NCBI GenBank assembly: GCA_019119745.1 | Contig: DWWI01000104.1 | Coordinates: forward strand, 1 to 11,448 | Direction: 5' to 3' | DNA length: 11,448 nt | Source: Candidatus Mediterraneibacter gallistercoris | Lineage (GTDB): Bacteria; Bacillota_A; Clostridia; Lachnospirales; Lachnospiraceae | Part shown: positions 1-6,547 of the stretch, piece after piece | How positions within the stretch are numbered: position 1 is the first letter of the stretch | Layout: each line of letters begins with the position of its first letter | The notes under the pieces: generated by a model | The model's input: the letters and a program-made list of their open reading frames with translations, nothing else | What the model was told of the DNA's origin: nothing | Databases searched by the model: none | Made by a program: the position numbers and the translations under genes

Positions 1-507
1 GTACAGTTCACTGAAAATATGCTCGATAGCACTCTCCCCGTGAAGGACCACCGGCCACTTGTCCCTGCAGAATTTCTTCCGGATATCACGCAGATCCACC
101 GGAAAATCCTTCACCTGCTCCGGCATGGTCCGGCACGCGGTCTTAAAATCGAACGTGATCGTGATCCCGTGATAATGAGAAAGCGGAAGCACAAAACGAC
201 CCTCATGAGTCATCCTCTGATCCAGTTTTAAATCTCCGGCTTCCACATAGGAATACGCATCATGCTTTGAAGTATACTCAAGCCGCCCTTCCCGGCAGTG
301 ATCGATGCAGAAGACCTCCCGGTCCGGCCGGAAACGGGAATCATAATATTGCATATGGAAATCATTATAGCTTAATGTAACTCCGGGAAATACCTCGTAT
401 ATCGTCATCACGCCTTCGCCGGTCTCGTTGTGAAGCTGATACACACTGCAGCCGCCGCTGGACGCCAGCAGCACCGCATCCTCACAGCACCTGAAAATGT
501 CCGTCAT
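1..507 (-). CDS. AraC-family transcriptional regulator, N-terminal part (cut by window edge)
   Basis: The reverse strand is open from an ATG at 507 to the window edge, giving 169 codons with no stop. The start has a good ribosome binding site (GGAGGAG, about 8 bases upstream). The product begins MTDIFRCCEDAVLL and contains VYQLHNETGEGVMTIYEVFPG (about residues 22-42, with one position uncertain in recall) and a later FVLPLSHYHGITITF stretch (about 105-119). I recognise this layout from a group of clostridial AraC regulators whose N-terminal half is a divergent sensing domain and whose C-terminal ~100 residues carry the two helix-turn-helix motifs. Those helices would lie to the left of this window and are not seen. 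It lies on the same strand as the broken MATE gene, 163 bases further on, and has its own start signals. The AraC assignment rests on family memory of the N-terminal half, so it is likely but not certain. The ligand and targets are unknown. Confidence 0.7.
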   Translation of the reverse strand, partial: MTDIFRCCEDAVLLASSGGCSVYQLHNETGEGVMTIYEVFPGVTLSYNDFHMQYYDSRFRPDREVFCIDHCREGRLEYTSKHDAYSYVEAGDLKLDQRMTHEGRFVLPLSHYHGITITFDFKTACRTMPEQVKDFPVDLRDIRKKFCRDKWPVVLHGESAIEHIFSELY

Positions 508-670
508 CTGTCCGTCTCCTCCGAAAAGATCATTTGCAGTGGGCCATATTGATAGGGTCCCCTCTTTCTTTTCAGGATAGCATTTTTTCATGGACCTGTC
601 TGCTCCGTTTCGACTGTCCTGTTCCAAAACGTCAGAACAGCACAGCCAATGATCTGTTACCGGATTACAT

Positions 671-1809
671 TTATTTTATCCGTCCTTCTCCTGACAATAT
701 CCTTTCCTGACCTTTCAGTTCAAGATTCCCGATCAGGCATGCCGCTGCCGCCGCCACAATATGGCTCACCAGCACCGCCGTCCAGATCCCGTTCAGTCCG
801 AATCCCAGAAATGAAAGCAGCCATGCCAGAGGCATCCGCACGATCAGATAGTAAAGGATCATGCAGCACAGGCTTTTTACCGGTTTCCCCATTCCGTTCA
901 CAGCGCCCAGGAAACAGTTTGTCACCGTATTCAGAATATATCCGATCCCAATGATCAGAAAATACGTCCTTACAATCTTCGCTGCCGTCTCACTGTCCAC
1001 GAACAGGCCGGAAAGAGGTCTTGCGAAAAGCAGCTCACCAGAGAAGTCAGAAAGCTGGTACTGACCGCCGGTATACTCTGCTGAAACGCCGCCGGTATCC
1101 CCTTGGCAAAGAGCGGTATGATCCACTTTTTACTGAATGCTGAAATATGGAATGCAAACAGCTTTTTCTTCCACAGATAGATCAGCATAAAGACAAGACA
1201 GAGTCCCTGAGACAGAAGGGTGGCTTCCGCCGCTCCCTGAAATCCCATCCAACGGATAAAGAGCGGATCCAGGATCGCATTTAAAATGGTACAGATCAGC
1301 ATGGCGATCACCTGAAAGACCGTATTTCCAAAGCTTCGGAGCACTGCAGTAAAATAACAATAAAGGTACACTGCCAGATAACCGATAAGATAGATCGAGA
1401 GATACTCATACGCCATCTGATATGTCTCCTGCGGCGTCTGCAGAAATGTAAGGATCGGCTTCAGCAGCAGTTCCAGCAGAAGCGTCATGCCTCCGGAAAG
1501 CAGAACAGCTATGACCAGCGACGTGGCGACAATGCTTTCTATACTCTTTTTATCTCTGGCTCCCACAGCCCGGGAAAGCAGAATCGAGATCCCGTTTGTC
1601 CCTCCCATTGCGATCGAATTCAGGATCAGAATCAAAGGAGTCGCCCCCGTAAGCGCGGCATACGCGGTTTCTCCCATCAGGTTTCCGATCCACAGACTGT
1701 CTACCAGATTGTATGCCATGTTCAGGAACATGGCTGCCAGCATAGGCAGCGATACCGCCAGCAGACGTTTCTTTGTGTCTCCGGAAATAAAATCCATTTC
1801 AAAGTTCAT
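671..1809 (-). pseudogene. MATE-family efflux transporter, broken by internal deletion and frameshift
   Basis: MATE proteins are about 450-residue, 12-helix membrane exporters driven by Na+ or H+ gradients. Here the start is ATG 1809, behind a GGGGGAG ribosome binding site, chosen over the upstream in-frame ATG at 1845, which would lie inside the operator. The first reading frame (1809-970) gives an N-terminal half typical of MATE, with NMAYNLVDSLWIGNLMG at residues 30-46 and an ILLSRAVGARDKKSIE stretch near residue 76, through about helix 7 (GIPAAFQQSIPAVSTSFLTSL). It then runs out of frame into SWTVRRQRRL and stops. The C-terminal helices continue in another frame (stop at 671; LFVDSETAAKIVRTYFLIIG and NGMGKPVKSL). 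The two parts together span only about 380 codons, so about 70-75 residues around helices 7-9 are missing. A simple sequencing slip cannot explain that. No function as an exporter is expected. It follows the tetR gene and has its own operator-like dyad. Confidence 0.85.
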
Positions 1810-1829
1810 AGTGATCTCCCCCTTAAGTG

Positions 1830-1846
1830 AATGAACATTATTCATT
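1830..1846. promoter_or_regulatory. Candidate TetR operator in front of the MATE gene
   Basis: The 17-bp dyad AATGAACATTATTCATT has half-sites AATGAA and TTCATT separated by five bases. It lies 21 bases upstream of the MATE start codon, just above its ribosome binding site. It matches the dyad upstream of the neighbouring tetR (2516-2532) at 15 of 17 positions on the plus strand, or 16 of 17 when compared with that site's reverse complement. Such a paired arrangement is typical of TetR repressors that control themselves and a neighbouring efflux gene. Binding is inferred, not shown. Confidence 0.65.
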
Positions 1847-1859
1847 TAATATCTATAAA

Positions 1860-1888
1860 GAAACCCTGCATAAAAAGCAGGGATTTCT
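1860..1888 (-). terminator. Hairpin between tetR and the MATE gene, probable terminator
   Basis: CCCTGC (1864-1869) pairs with GCAGGG (1877-1882) around a short A-rich loop. The stem can extend into flanking AAA/TTT bases past a one-base bulge. T-rich sequence flanks it on both strands. It starts only a few bases after the tetR stop codon, so it probably ends the tetR transcript. The MATE gene would then depend on its own promoter near the 1830-1846 dyad. The stem is short, so termination may be partial. Confidence 0.5.
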
Positions 1889-1892
1889 TCCT

Positions 1893-2462
1893 TTATAAAG
1901 TTGTCAGCACATGAATCAAAAACGCCTTGATCCACTGTACACGCTCCTCACGTGGGATTTGGTTGTCCAGAAGGATGCCAAGCTGTCCGTACACACAGAA
2001 AGAAGCAGCGGCGGCAGTATCCTGTATCTGTGTCTCTCCCCGTTTGTTGGCTTCCTCAAGCAGCTTCTGCACGATCGGCTGCATCTTAGCACAGATACTC
2101 ATGGACAGGCGCAGATGAATCTCTCTGCTCCCGGGACCGTGGAATACTTTTTTCATATAACTGTTTTCCTGCTCTGCTTCGATAAAAGTCGGCATCTGCC
2201 CCACGATCTCGATCAAAGTCATTCCCTGTTTTTTAAGGATAGACGTCATCTGATCGACCTGGAGCTGTGCATACTGTTCAACCGCCGTATCAAACAGCGC
2301 CTCCTTGGAAGGGAAATACCGATAGCACAACCCCTGCGCCACATTCATCTCTCTCGCGATATCCGAAATGGACGTCTTCTCATACCCTTTTTCGTAGAAC
2401 AGGCGCATCGCCGTCTCGATGATCTCCTGTTTTCTCTCCGCGGGATCTTTTGAAATACGCAT
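1893..2462 (-). CDS. TetR/AcrR-family transcriptional repressor
   Basis: This 189-residue protein has the usual TetR length. Start ATG 2462 is chosen over the upstream in-frame ATG at 2504 because an AGGAGG ribosome binding site sits 8 bases before it and the -10 box (2489-2494) lies between the two ATGs. The N-terminal DNA-binding domain is clear: KQEIIETAMRLFYEKGYEKT (residues 11-30) followed by the helix-turn-helix SISDIAREMNVAQGLCYRYF and PSKEALF (residues 31-57). The rest is a variable ligand-binding and dimerisation domain that does not identify an inducer. It lies directly upstream of the MATE efflux gene on the same strand, and both genes carry the same 17-bp dyad, so it is probably the drug- or metabolite-sensing repressor of that exporter and of itself. 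The exporter is now broken, so the regulator may persist as an orphan or have other targets. Confidence 0.9.
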   Translation of the reverse strand: MRISKDPAERKQEIIETAMRLFYEKGYEKTSISDIAREMNVAQGLCYRYFPSKEALFDTAVEQYAQLQVDQMTSILKKQGMTLIEIVGQMPTFIEAEQENSYMKKVFHGPGSREIHLRLSMSICAKMQPIVQKLLEEANKRGETQIQDTAAAASFCVYGQLGILLDNQIPREERVQWIKAFLIHVLTTL

Positions 2463-2488
2463 CTTCCTGACCTCCTCTTGCAGAAGAA

Positions 2489-2517
2489 AGTATATCACTG
2501 TCATTTGAAAGTGTCAA
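2489..2517 (-). promoter_or_regulatory. Sigma-A-type promoter of the tetR gene at 1893-2462
   Basis: Read on the minus strand, a -35 box TTGACA (2517-2512) is followed by a 17-base spacer and a -10 box TATACT (2494-2489). This is close to the full consensus. It is placed 27 bases upstream of the chosen ATG at 2462, leaving room for the AGGAGG ribosome binding site. The dyad at 2516-2532 touches the -35 box. Confidence 0.8.
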
Positions 2518-2532
2518 TGAATAATATTCATT
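2516..2532. promoter_or_regulatory. Candidate TetR autoregulatory operator
   Basis: AATGAATAATATTCATT is a perfect 17-bp palindrome apart from its central base. It overlaps the -35 box of the tetR promoter by two bases, so a bound repressor would block RNA polymerase. The same half-sites occur in front of the MATE gene at 1830-1846. A further ATTCATT repeat directly adjoins it. It lies in the 173-bp divergent region between tetR and the AraC gene, so the AraC promoter might also be affected. Confidence 0.7.
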
Positions 2533-2602
2533 CATTAGCATTTCATTTTTAAACGGGTCGCTCAAAATCTGAAGATATTTTACAAGCCCTCCCGCATCTC
2601 CT

Positions 2603-2612
2603 GTGATACAAT
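2603..2612 (+). promoter_or_regulatory. Possible extended -10 promoter of the AraC gene at 2636
   Basis: A TACAAT box at 2607-2612 is preceded by TG one base upstream (extended -10 pattern), 23 bases before the start codon. No good -35 box occurs at 17 bases; TTTACA at 2579-2584 is too far away (22 bases). This would suit a weak promoter or one needing an activator such as AraC itself. Confidence 0.4.
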
Positions 2613-2635
2613 AAAAGTCTGCAGGAGGTGCGAGA

Positions 2636-3478
2636 ATGGATAAATCGATAAAAACGGCGGTCTATGACGATGAGCTCCGCCTGGAAGCCTACCGCTTCGA
2701 TGGGATCATGCAGCCCTTCCCCAATCATTTCCACGAATACTATGTGATCGGTCTGGTCGAAAGAGGGGAACGGTGTCTGTCATACCGTAATCAGGAATAT
2801 ACGATCCGCGCCGGGGATCTGCTCCTTTTTAATCCCGGTGACAATCACGCATGTTCACAGACTGACGGAGGTACCTTTGCCTACCGGAGTATCAATATCT
2901 CAAAAGAAATCATATCAGAACTGTCGATGGAGATCACCGGCAGGAAAAACCTCCCCGGATTTTCGCCAACAGTAATCCGTGACAGAGAGGCTGTCTGCTG
3001 TTTTCGCACTCTCCACGGTCTGATCATGGATAGTTCCCGGGAATTTAAAAAAGAAGAAAATCTTCTCCTTCTGCTCGCTCTTCTGATCCGACGCTACGGA
3101 CAGCCCTTTGACGAATATGTGCCGGAGTGCCGTGAAGAGATTGAAAGCGCCTGCGCCTTTATGGAAACGCATTATTCTGAGCATATTTCTCTGGAGCAGA
3201 TCTGCCGTCATTCTGGTTTGAGCAGATCCACACTGCTGCGCGCATTTACAAGGTCAAAGGGAGTCACTCCCTATTGCTATCTTGAAAACATACGCATCGG
3301 CGCGGCAAAAAAACTGTTGGAGCAGGGCACCGCTCCTGTGGATGCCGCGCTGATGACCGGCTTCTCCGACCAGAGCCATTTCACCAATTATTTCAGCCGG
3401 TTCATCGGGATCGCTCCCGGTGTTTACCGGGATATTTTTACCATGAAAGAAAAAACGGGAGGAAGATTACATGAATAG
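2636..3478 (+). CDS. AraC-family transcriptional regulator with cupin sensing domain
   Basis: This 280-residue protein is complete, with an AGGAGG ribosome binding site 6 bases before ATG 2636. Residues about 15-90 form an AraC-type cupin ligand-binding domain: FPNHFHEYYVIGLVERGE (28-45), then YTIRAGDLLLFNPGDNHAC (55-73). Residues about 165-267 form the DNA-binding domain with two helix-turn-helix units: SLEQICRHSGLSRSTLLRAF (185-204) and ALMTGFSDQSHFTNYFSRF (238-256). Both look intact. The gene overlaps the start of the EamA transporter by 8 bases, so the two were co-translated, and regulators of this type often control an adjacent exporter of amino acids or related metabolites. That target is now a pseudogene. 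The ligand cannot be read from the sequence. Confidence 0.92.
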   Translation: MDKSIKTAVYDDELRLEAYRFDGIMQPFPNHFHEYYVIGLVERGERCLSYRNQEYTIRAGDLLLFNPGDNHACSQTDGGTFAYRSINISKEIISELSMEITGRKNLPGFSPTVIRDREAVCCFRTLHGLIMDSSREFKKEENLLLLLALLIRRYGQPFDEYVPECREEIESACAFMETHYSEHISLEQICRHSGLSRSTLLRAFTRSKGVTPYCYLENIRIGAAKKLLEQGTAPVDAALMTGFSDQSHFTNYFSRFIGIAPGVYRDIFTMKEKTGGRLHE

Positions 3479-4213
3479 AGATACGACCAAAGGACATCTT
3501 GCCGCATTGCTTACAATTCTGATCTGGGGGACTACGTTTATTTCCACCAAAGTGCTCCTGACAGACTTTCAGCTGGTGGAGATTCTGTTTTTCCGCTTTG
3601 TGGCTGGAACTCTCGCCCTCTTTCTCGTCTGTCCGCGCCTGTTAAAGGGGACGACATGGAAGCAGGAGGAACGGCTGAACATAGGATTTTTTATCGGATT
3701 TCTCGTTGCAATGGCAGGGATCGCCCTGATCAGTTTTAACGGATCTGCCCTGCAGCTTAATCCAGCCGGAGATCTGCTGGCGCTGCTCGCCGCATTTATA
3801 TGGGCATGCTATTCCATCCTGACCCGGAAGATCAGTTCCTACGGATACAATACCATCCTGACTACCAGAAGAGTGTTTCTCTACGGACTCCTCTTCATGA
3901 TACCGTGCTGCTCTTGTCGGATCCCGTCATAGATTTCCCGCGCTTTGCCGACAGGACCAACCTGCTGAATCTTCTGTTTCTCGGACTGGGTGCTTCCGCA
4001 CTCTGCTTTGTCACGTGGAATTCCGCTGTCCGGCTGTTGGGAGCGGTCAGGACCAGCGTCTATATCTATCTGACCCCTGTGATCACCATTGTGGCTTCTG
4101 TCCTGATCCTGCACGAGCCGTTCACATGGATGACCGGGATTGGAACTGTTCTGACACTGGCCGGGCTGGTTCTCTCAGAGGGGAGAGTATTTAGACACAA
4201 GAATCAAAAATGA
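3471..4213 (+). pseudogene. EamA/DMT-family transporter, broken by internal deletion and frameshift
   Basis: EamA proteins are about 300-residue, ten-helix metabolite exporters of the drug/metabolite superfamily. The gene starts at ATG 3471 behind GGGAGGAAG, overlapping the AraC gene. The first frame (to 3932) begins GHLAALLTILIWGTTFISTK (residues 8-27), typical of the family. The text then runs directly from GTTWKQE (60-66) to RLNIGFFIGFLVAMAGIAL (68-86), where full-length relatives have about 50 more residues forming helices 3 and 4. A second lesion lies near 3905: after LLFMIP the frame breaks and stops at 3932. The expected [11 protein letters not shown] then [13 protein letters not shown] continue in the next frame to 4213; one extra G near 3905 would restore it. 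The total reading length is about 248 codons. With two independent lesions this is very probably non-functional, though the frameshift alone could be an assembly error. Confidence 0.85.
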
Positions 4214-4240
4214 TATATTTTCCATACCTTTTTGGGCAGT

Positions 4241-4696
4241 TCACTCCCTCTCCTTCAGCACCTCTGCCGGCGTCATCGCCTTCACCCTTCTCATCAGCGC
4301 GGTCCGGATGAGAAAATATCCTGCGGCGATCCCGGCGAACACGGCCGGGTACATCCACATCTGCCACGACAGGTCCACCCCCGCCGCCACATTGGATACG
4401 AGATACGGATAAACAGCGTCGATCAGAAACTTGCTCACCGGAAGGAGTACTGCCGTCCCAGCCATGATCAGTACAAAACTCCCGTCCAGATACAGCTTCC
4501 TGATCTCCTTATTCCGATAGCCGAAGATTTTCATCAGCGCAATGTTCCGGGCTGAGCGGTCGATCATAACCTTCATCATCTGATACAGGACCACCAGAAA
4601 GATCACCGCCGCAACCGCGATCCCTTTCCGGATGATATCTGCCCTGGTAAAGCGCTGCTTTCTCTCAGCGATCAGACTTTCAATAAGAATTGTCAT
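4241..4696 (-). pseudogene. FtsX-like ABC transporter permease, C-terminal fragment
   Basis: The frame gives 151 residues with three hydrophobic spans (about 24-42, 73-95, 112-131). It includes MMKVMIDRSARNIALMKIFG (40-59), GYRNKEIRKLYLDG (59-72) and the ending AMTPAEVLKERE. This is the final FtsX/MacB-type permease domain found at the end of much larger (often over 600 residues) clostridial ABC permeases that work with a separate ATPase. The large N-terminal region and the first permease domain are absent. No ATPase gene is adjacent. An in-frame stop lies eight codons upstream of ATG 4696, so the frame does not extend. A GAGGAG-like ribosome binding site precedes the ATG, so a short protein might be made, but I infer a truncated remnant. 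A stand-alone small FtsX-domain protein is the less likely alternative. Confidence 0.7.
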
Positions 4697-4737
4697 CTTT
4701 CTTCTCCTCTTTTCTCTTTATCTTTTTTTCTCTTCCC
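4696..4737. repeat. Polypyrimidine/polypurine tract
   Basis: Forty-two bases are pyrimidines on the plus strand except for one A at 4720. On the minus strand this is a purine run rich in GA and GAGG directly before ATG 4696, and it supplies the apparent ribosome binding site of the FtsX fragment. It lies at the point where the upstream part of the permease gene should continue, so it may mark the edge of an old deletion. Otherwise 4738-4805 holds nothing recognisable. Confidence 0.6.
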
Positions 4738-4805
4738 AGTGCTTTCTCCCTCCGGGCAGCTAAAAACTGATCTACAGAAAGAAATTTCCGTGCAGTCAGC
4801 AGGAT

Positions 4806-6470
4806 CTACAGACTGTTTATCAATTCCACTACCTGCCCAACATTCTTCTTCCCAAACACAACCTTTTTCCCGTCATTGATCACAAGGCAGGGGACGCTCA
4901 TCACTTGATACCGGTCTTTTAACGCCGGAAAATGATTCAGATCGTAGACTTCCGCTGTCACAAAAGGATTCTCCGCCGCGATGCGCTGGGCAGCCGTTAC
5001 CAGTTCCGGACACATGGTGCAGGACAGGGAGACCAAAATCTTCATATTGACTGTTCCTGATATTTCCCGCACGTCTGACAGCGTTTTCTCATCCAGCGGC
5101 TGGCCGGGTCCCGCCGTGTTGTAAAGTCCAAGAACAAACGAAGTAAATTCATGTCCGCCGGGCACTCCGTGAAAGGCGAGACCGCTCCACTCTCCATCCT
5201 TCCTGCATACCCGCACACAGGGCAGATCCTCCGTTTTCACCGGAGCAGAGTCCGTGTCAGATAACCGGATGGTTTCCAACTGTATCTTTTCTGTCAGCCC
5301 GGCAAGCTCTTCTGCATAGTTCTTCAGTTCCTCTGAAAGAGGCGTATCAGCCAGATACAGCTCCAGTATCAGCGCAGAAGACATTTTATCGAACACGGCC
5401 CTTAACTGTGCGGTCATCTCCGGAGTAAAGATGCCGGCTGATCCCGGGCCACGGCTGTCTGCGTTTTTCTCGGAAACGTCCGGTGACTTTCCAGAAGAAA
5501 CTGCCGATGGCTGCTCCGGATGAAGCCCTGTCTTTTTCTGCATAGCGGCAGCGTAGCGCTCCAGTTCTGTCGCCGCGAGAGCTCCATCTCCCACTGCCGT
5601 GACCACCTGCCGCAAAGGTTTGATACATACGTCCCCGGCGGCATACAACCCTTCACAGCTTGTCTTCATCAGACGGTCTGTCACGATATAACCTCGCTCG
5701 TCACACTCCGCGGTCCCTCTCACCAGATCCGTGGCGGGCTCATATCCGGCAAAGACGAAGACTCCGAATTTTTCTCCTTCCGGCGGCCGGTATTCCGTGA
5801 TCTCTCCCGTGACGGTATTCCGATAGCGCAGACATTCAAGCGTACTTTCTCCCGACACCTCGATCACTTCCGTATTCGTGAGCACAGTAATCTTTTCATG
5901 GTTCAGCGCCGGCTCCGCGGCAGACGGCGCACAACTGAATCCGTTTCCCCGGATCAGAATCGTCACATGGCGCGCATATTTCGTCAGAAATACGCCCTCC
6001 TCGGCAGCTGAGAATCCGCCGCCGATCACAAAGACGTCTCTTCCGGTAAAAAATTCCCCGTCGCAGGTAGCACAGTAGGCGATCCCTCTTCCACGGAATT
6101 CCTCTTCTCCCTGAAAGCCTACCTTGCGGGGATGGGCTCCGGCTGCCAACAGCACGCCGAAACAAGAGAGTTCACCGCGACTGGTCTTTACTTTTTTAAT
6201 ATCGCCGGACATATCAAGTCCTGTCACTTCCGCAAGCAGAAATTCCGCCCCGAAATTCTGAGCCTGCCTGCGCATGCTCTCAGTCAGCGCTCTTCCTGAA
6301 GCGCGCTCCACTCCCGGATAGTTCACTACCTCTTCTGTGATCACGATCTGTCCTCCGAACTGCTCCTTTTCCACAACAACCACGCGATAGCGTGCCCGCG
6401 CCAGATAGAGAGCGGCAGTCAGCCCGGCAGGTCCTCCTCCGATCACAACTACATCATATAATTCCTTCAT
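4806..6470 (-). CDS. AhpF-type peroxiredoxin reductase with rearranged domain order (TrxR body + C-terminal AhpF-NTD-like domain)
   Basis: This 554-residue flavoprotein should pass electrons from NAD(P)H through FAD and disulfides to the peroxiredoxin encoded just upstream. Residues 1-310 are a thioredoxin reductase: FAD motif GGGPAGL (11-17), active-site CATC (C133, C136), nucleotide motif GGGFSAAEEG (150-159) and GLYAAGDV (274-281). The NADPH signature HRRxxxR of E. coli TrxB appears as IRGxxxS (173-179), so NADH use is plausible. After a low-complexity linker (about 311-347) come two thioredoxin folds resembling the N-terminal domain of AhpF: a first fold without CxxC, and a second with SCTMCPEL (C484, C487) and the cis-proline stretch SVPCL (P527). 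Classical AhpF has these folds in front. The ribosome binding site is GAGGG before ATG 6470. A plain annotation would be trxB or ahpF; adjacency to ahpC favours the AhpF role. Confidence 0.9.
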   Translation of the reverse strand: MKELYDVVVIGGGPAGLTAALYLARARYRVVVVEKEQFGGQIVITEEVVNYPGVERASGRALTESMRRQAQNFGAEFLLAEVTGLDMSGDIKKVKTSRGELSCFGVLLAAGAHPRKVGFQGEEEFRGRGIAYCATCDGEFFTGRDVFVIGGGFSAAEEGVFLTKYARHVTILIRGNGFSCAPSAAEPALNHEKITVLTNTEVIEVSGESTLECLRYRNTVTGEITEYRPPEGEKFGVFVFAGYEPATDLVRGTAECDERGYIVTDRLMKTSCEGLYAAGDVCIKPLRQVVTAVGDGALAATELERYAAAMQKKTGLHPEQPSAVSSGKSPDVSEKNADSRGPGSAGIFTPEMTAQLRAVFDKMSSALILELYLADTPLSEELKNYAEELAGLTEKIQLETIRLSDTDSAPVKTEDLPCVRVCRKDGEWSGLAFHGVPGGHEFTSFVLGLYNTAGPGQPLDEKTLSDVREISGTVNMKILVSLSCTMCPELVTAAQRIAAENPFVTAEVYDLNHFPALKDRYQVMSVPCLVINDGKKVVFGKKNVGQVVELINSL

Positions 6471-6504
6471 CTTTTTCCCTCGTATAATAAGCCTTTCATT
6501 ATTT

Positions 6505-6530
6505 CAGGGGCAGCAAACAGCCGCCCCCTG
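6505..6530 (-). terminator. Hairpin between ahpC and the AhpF-type reductase, attenuator or processing site
   Basis: On the minus strand CAGGGGGCGGC pairs with GCTGCCCCTG around a short TGTTT loop, with one bulged G and one G-T wobble. No T-run follows; the next bases are AAATAATG. It is therefore more likely a partial terminator or an mRNA-stabilising stem that keeps AhpC output above that of the reductase than a full stop. It lies within the 77-base gap between the two genes. Confidence 0.5.
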
Positions 6531-6547
6531 TTTCAGAACTCTTCTTT

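Noticed and set aside
619..640. CTGTTC/GAACAG inverted repeat between the MATE remnant and the AraC gene
   Set aside because: The six-base arms with a ten-base loop are short, and no T-run follows, so a terminator or operator call is not justified.
970..1126. Programmed frameshift joining the two MATE frames
   Set aside because: About 70-75 residues are missing at the junction, so a frameshift alone would not give a complete protein, and no slippery heptamer with a downstream structure was seen.
5520..6011. Open frame of 163 codons on the plus strand inside the AhpF-type reductase
   Set aside because: It is opposite a protein with all catalytic motifs and has no ribosome binding site or family features.
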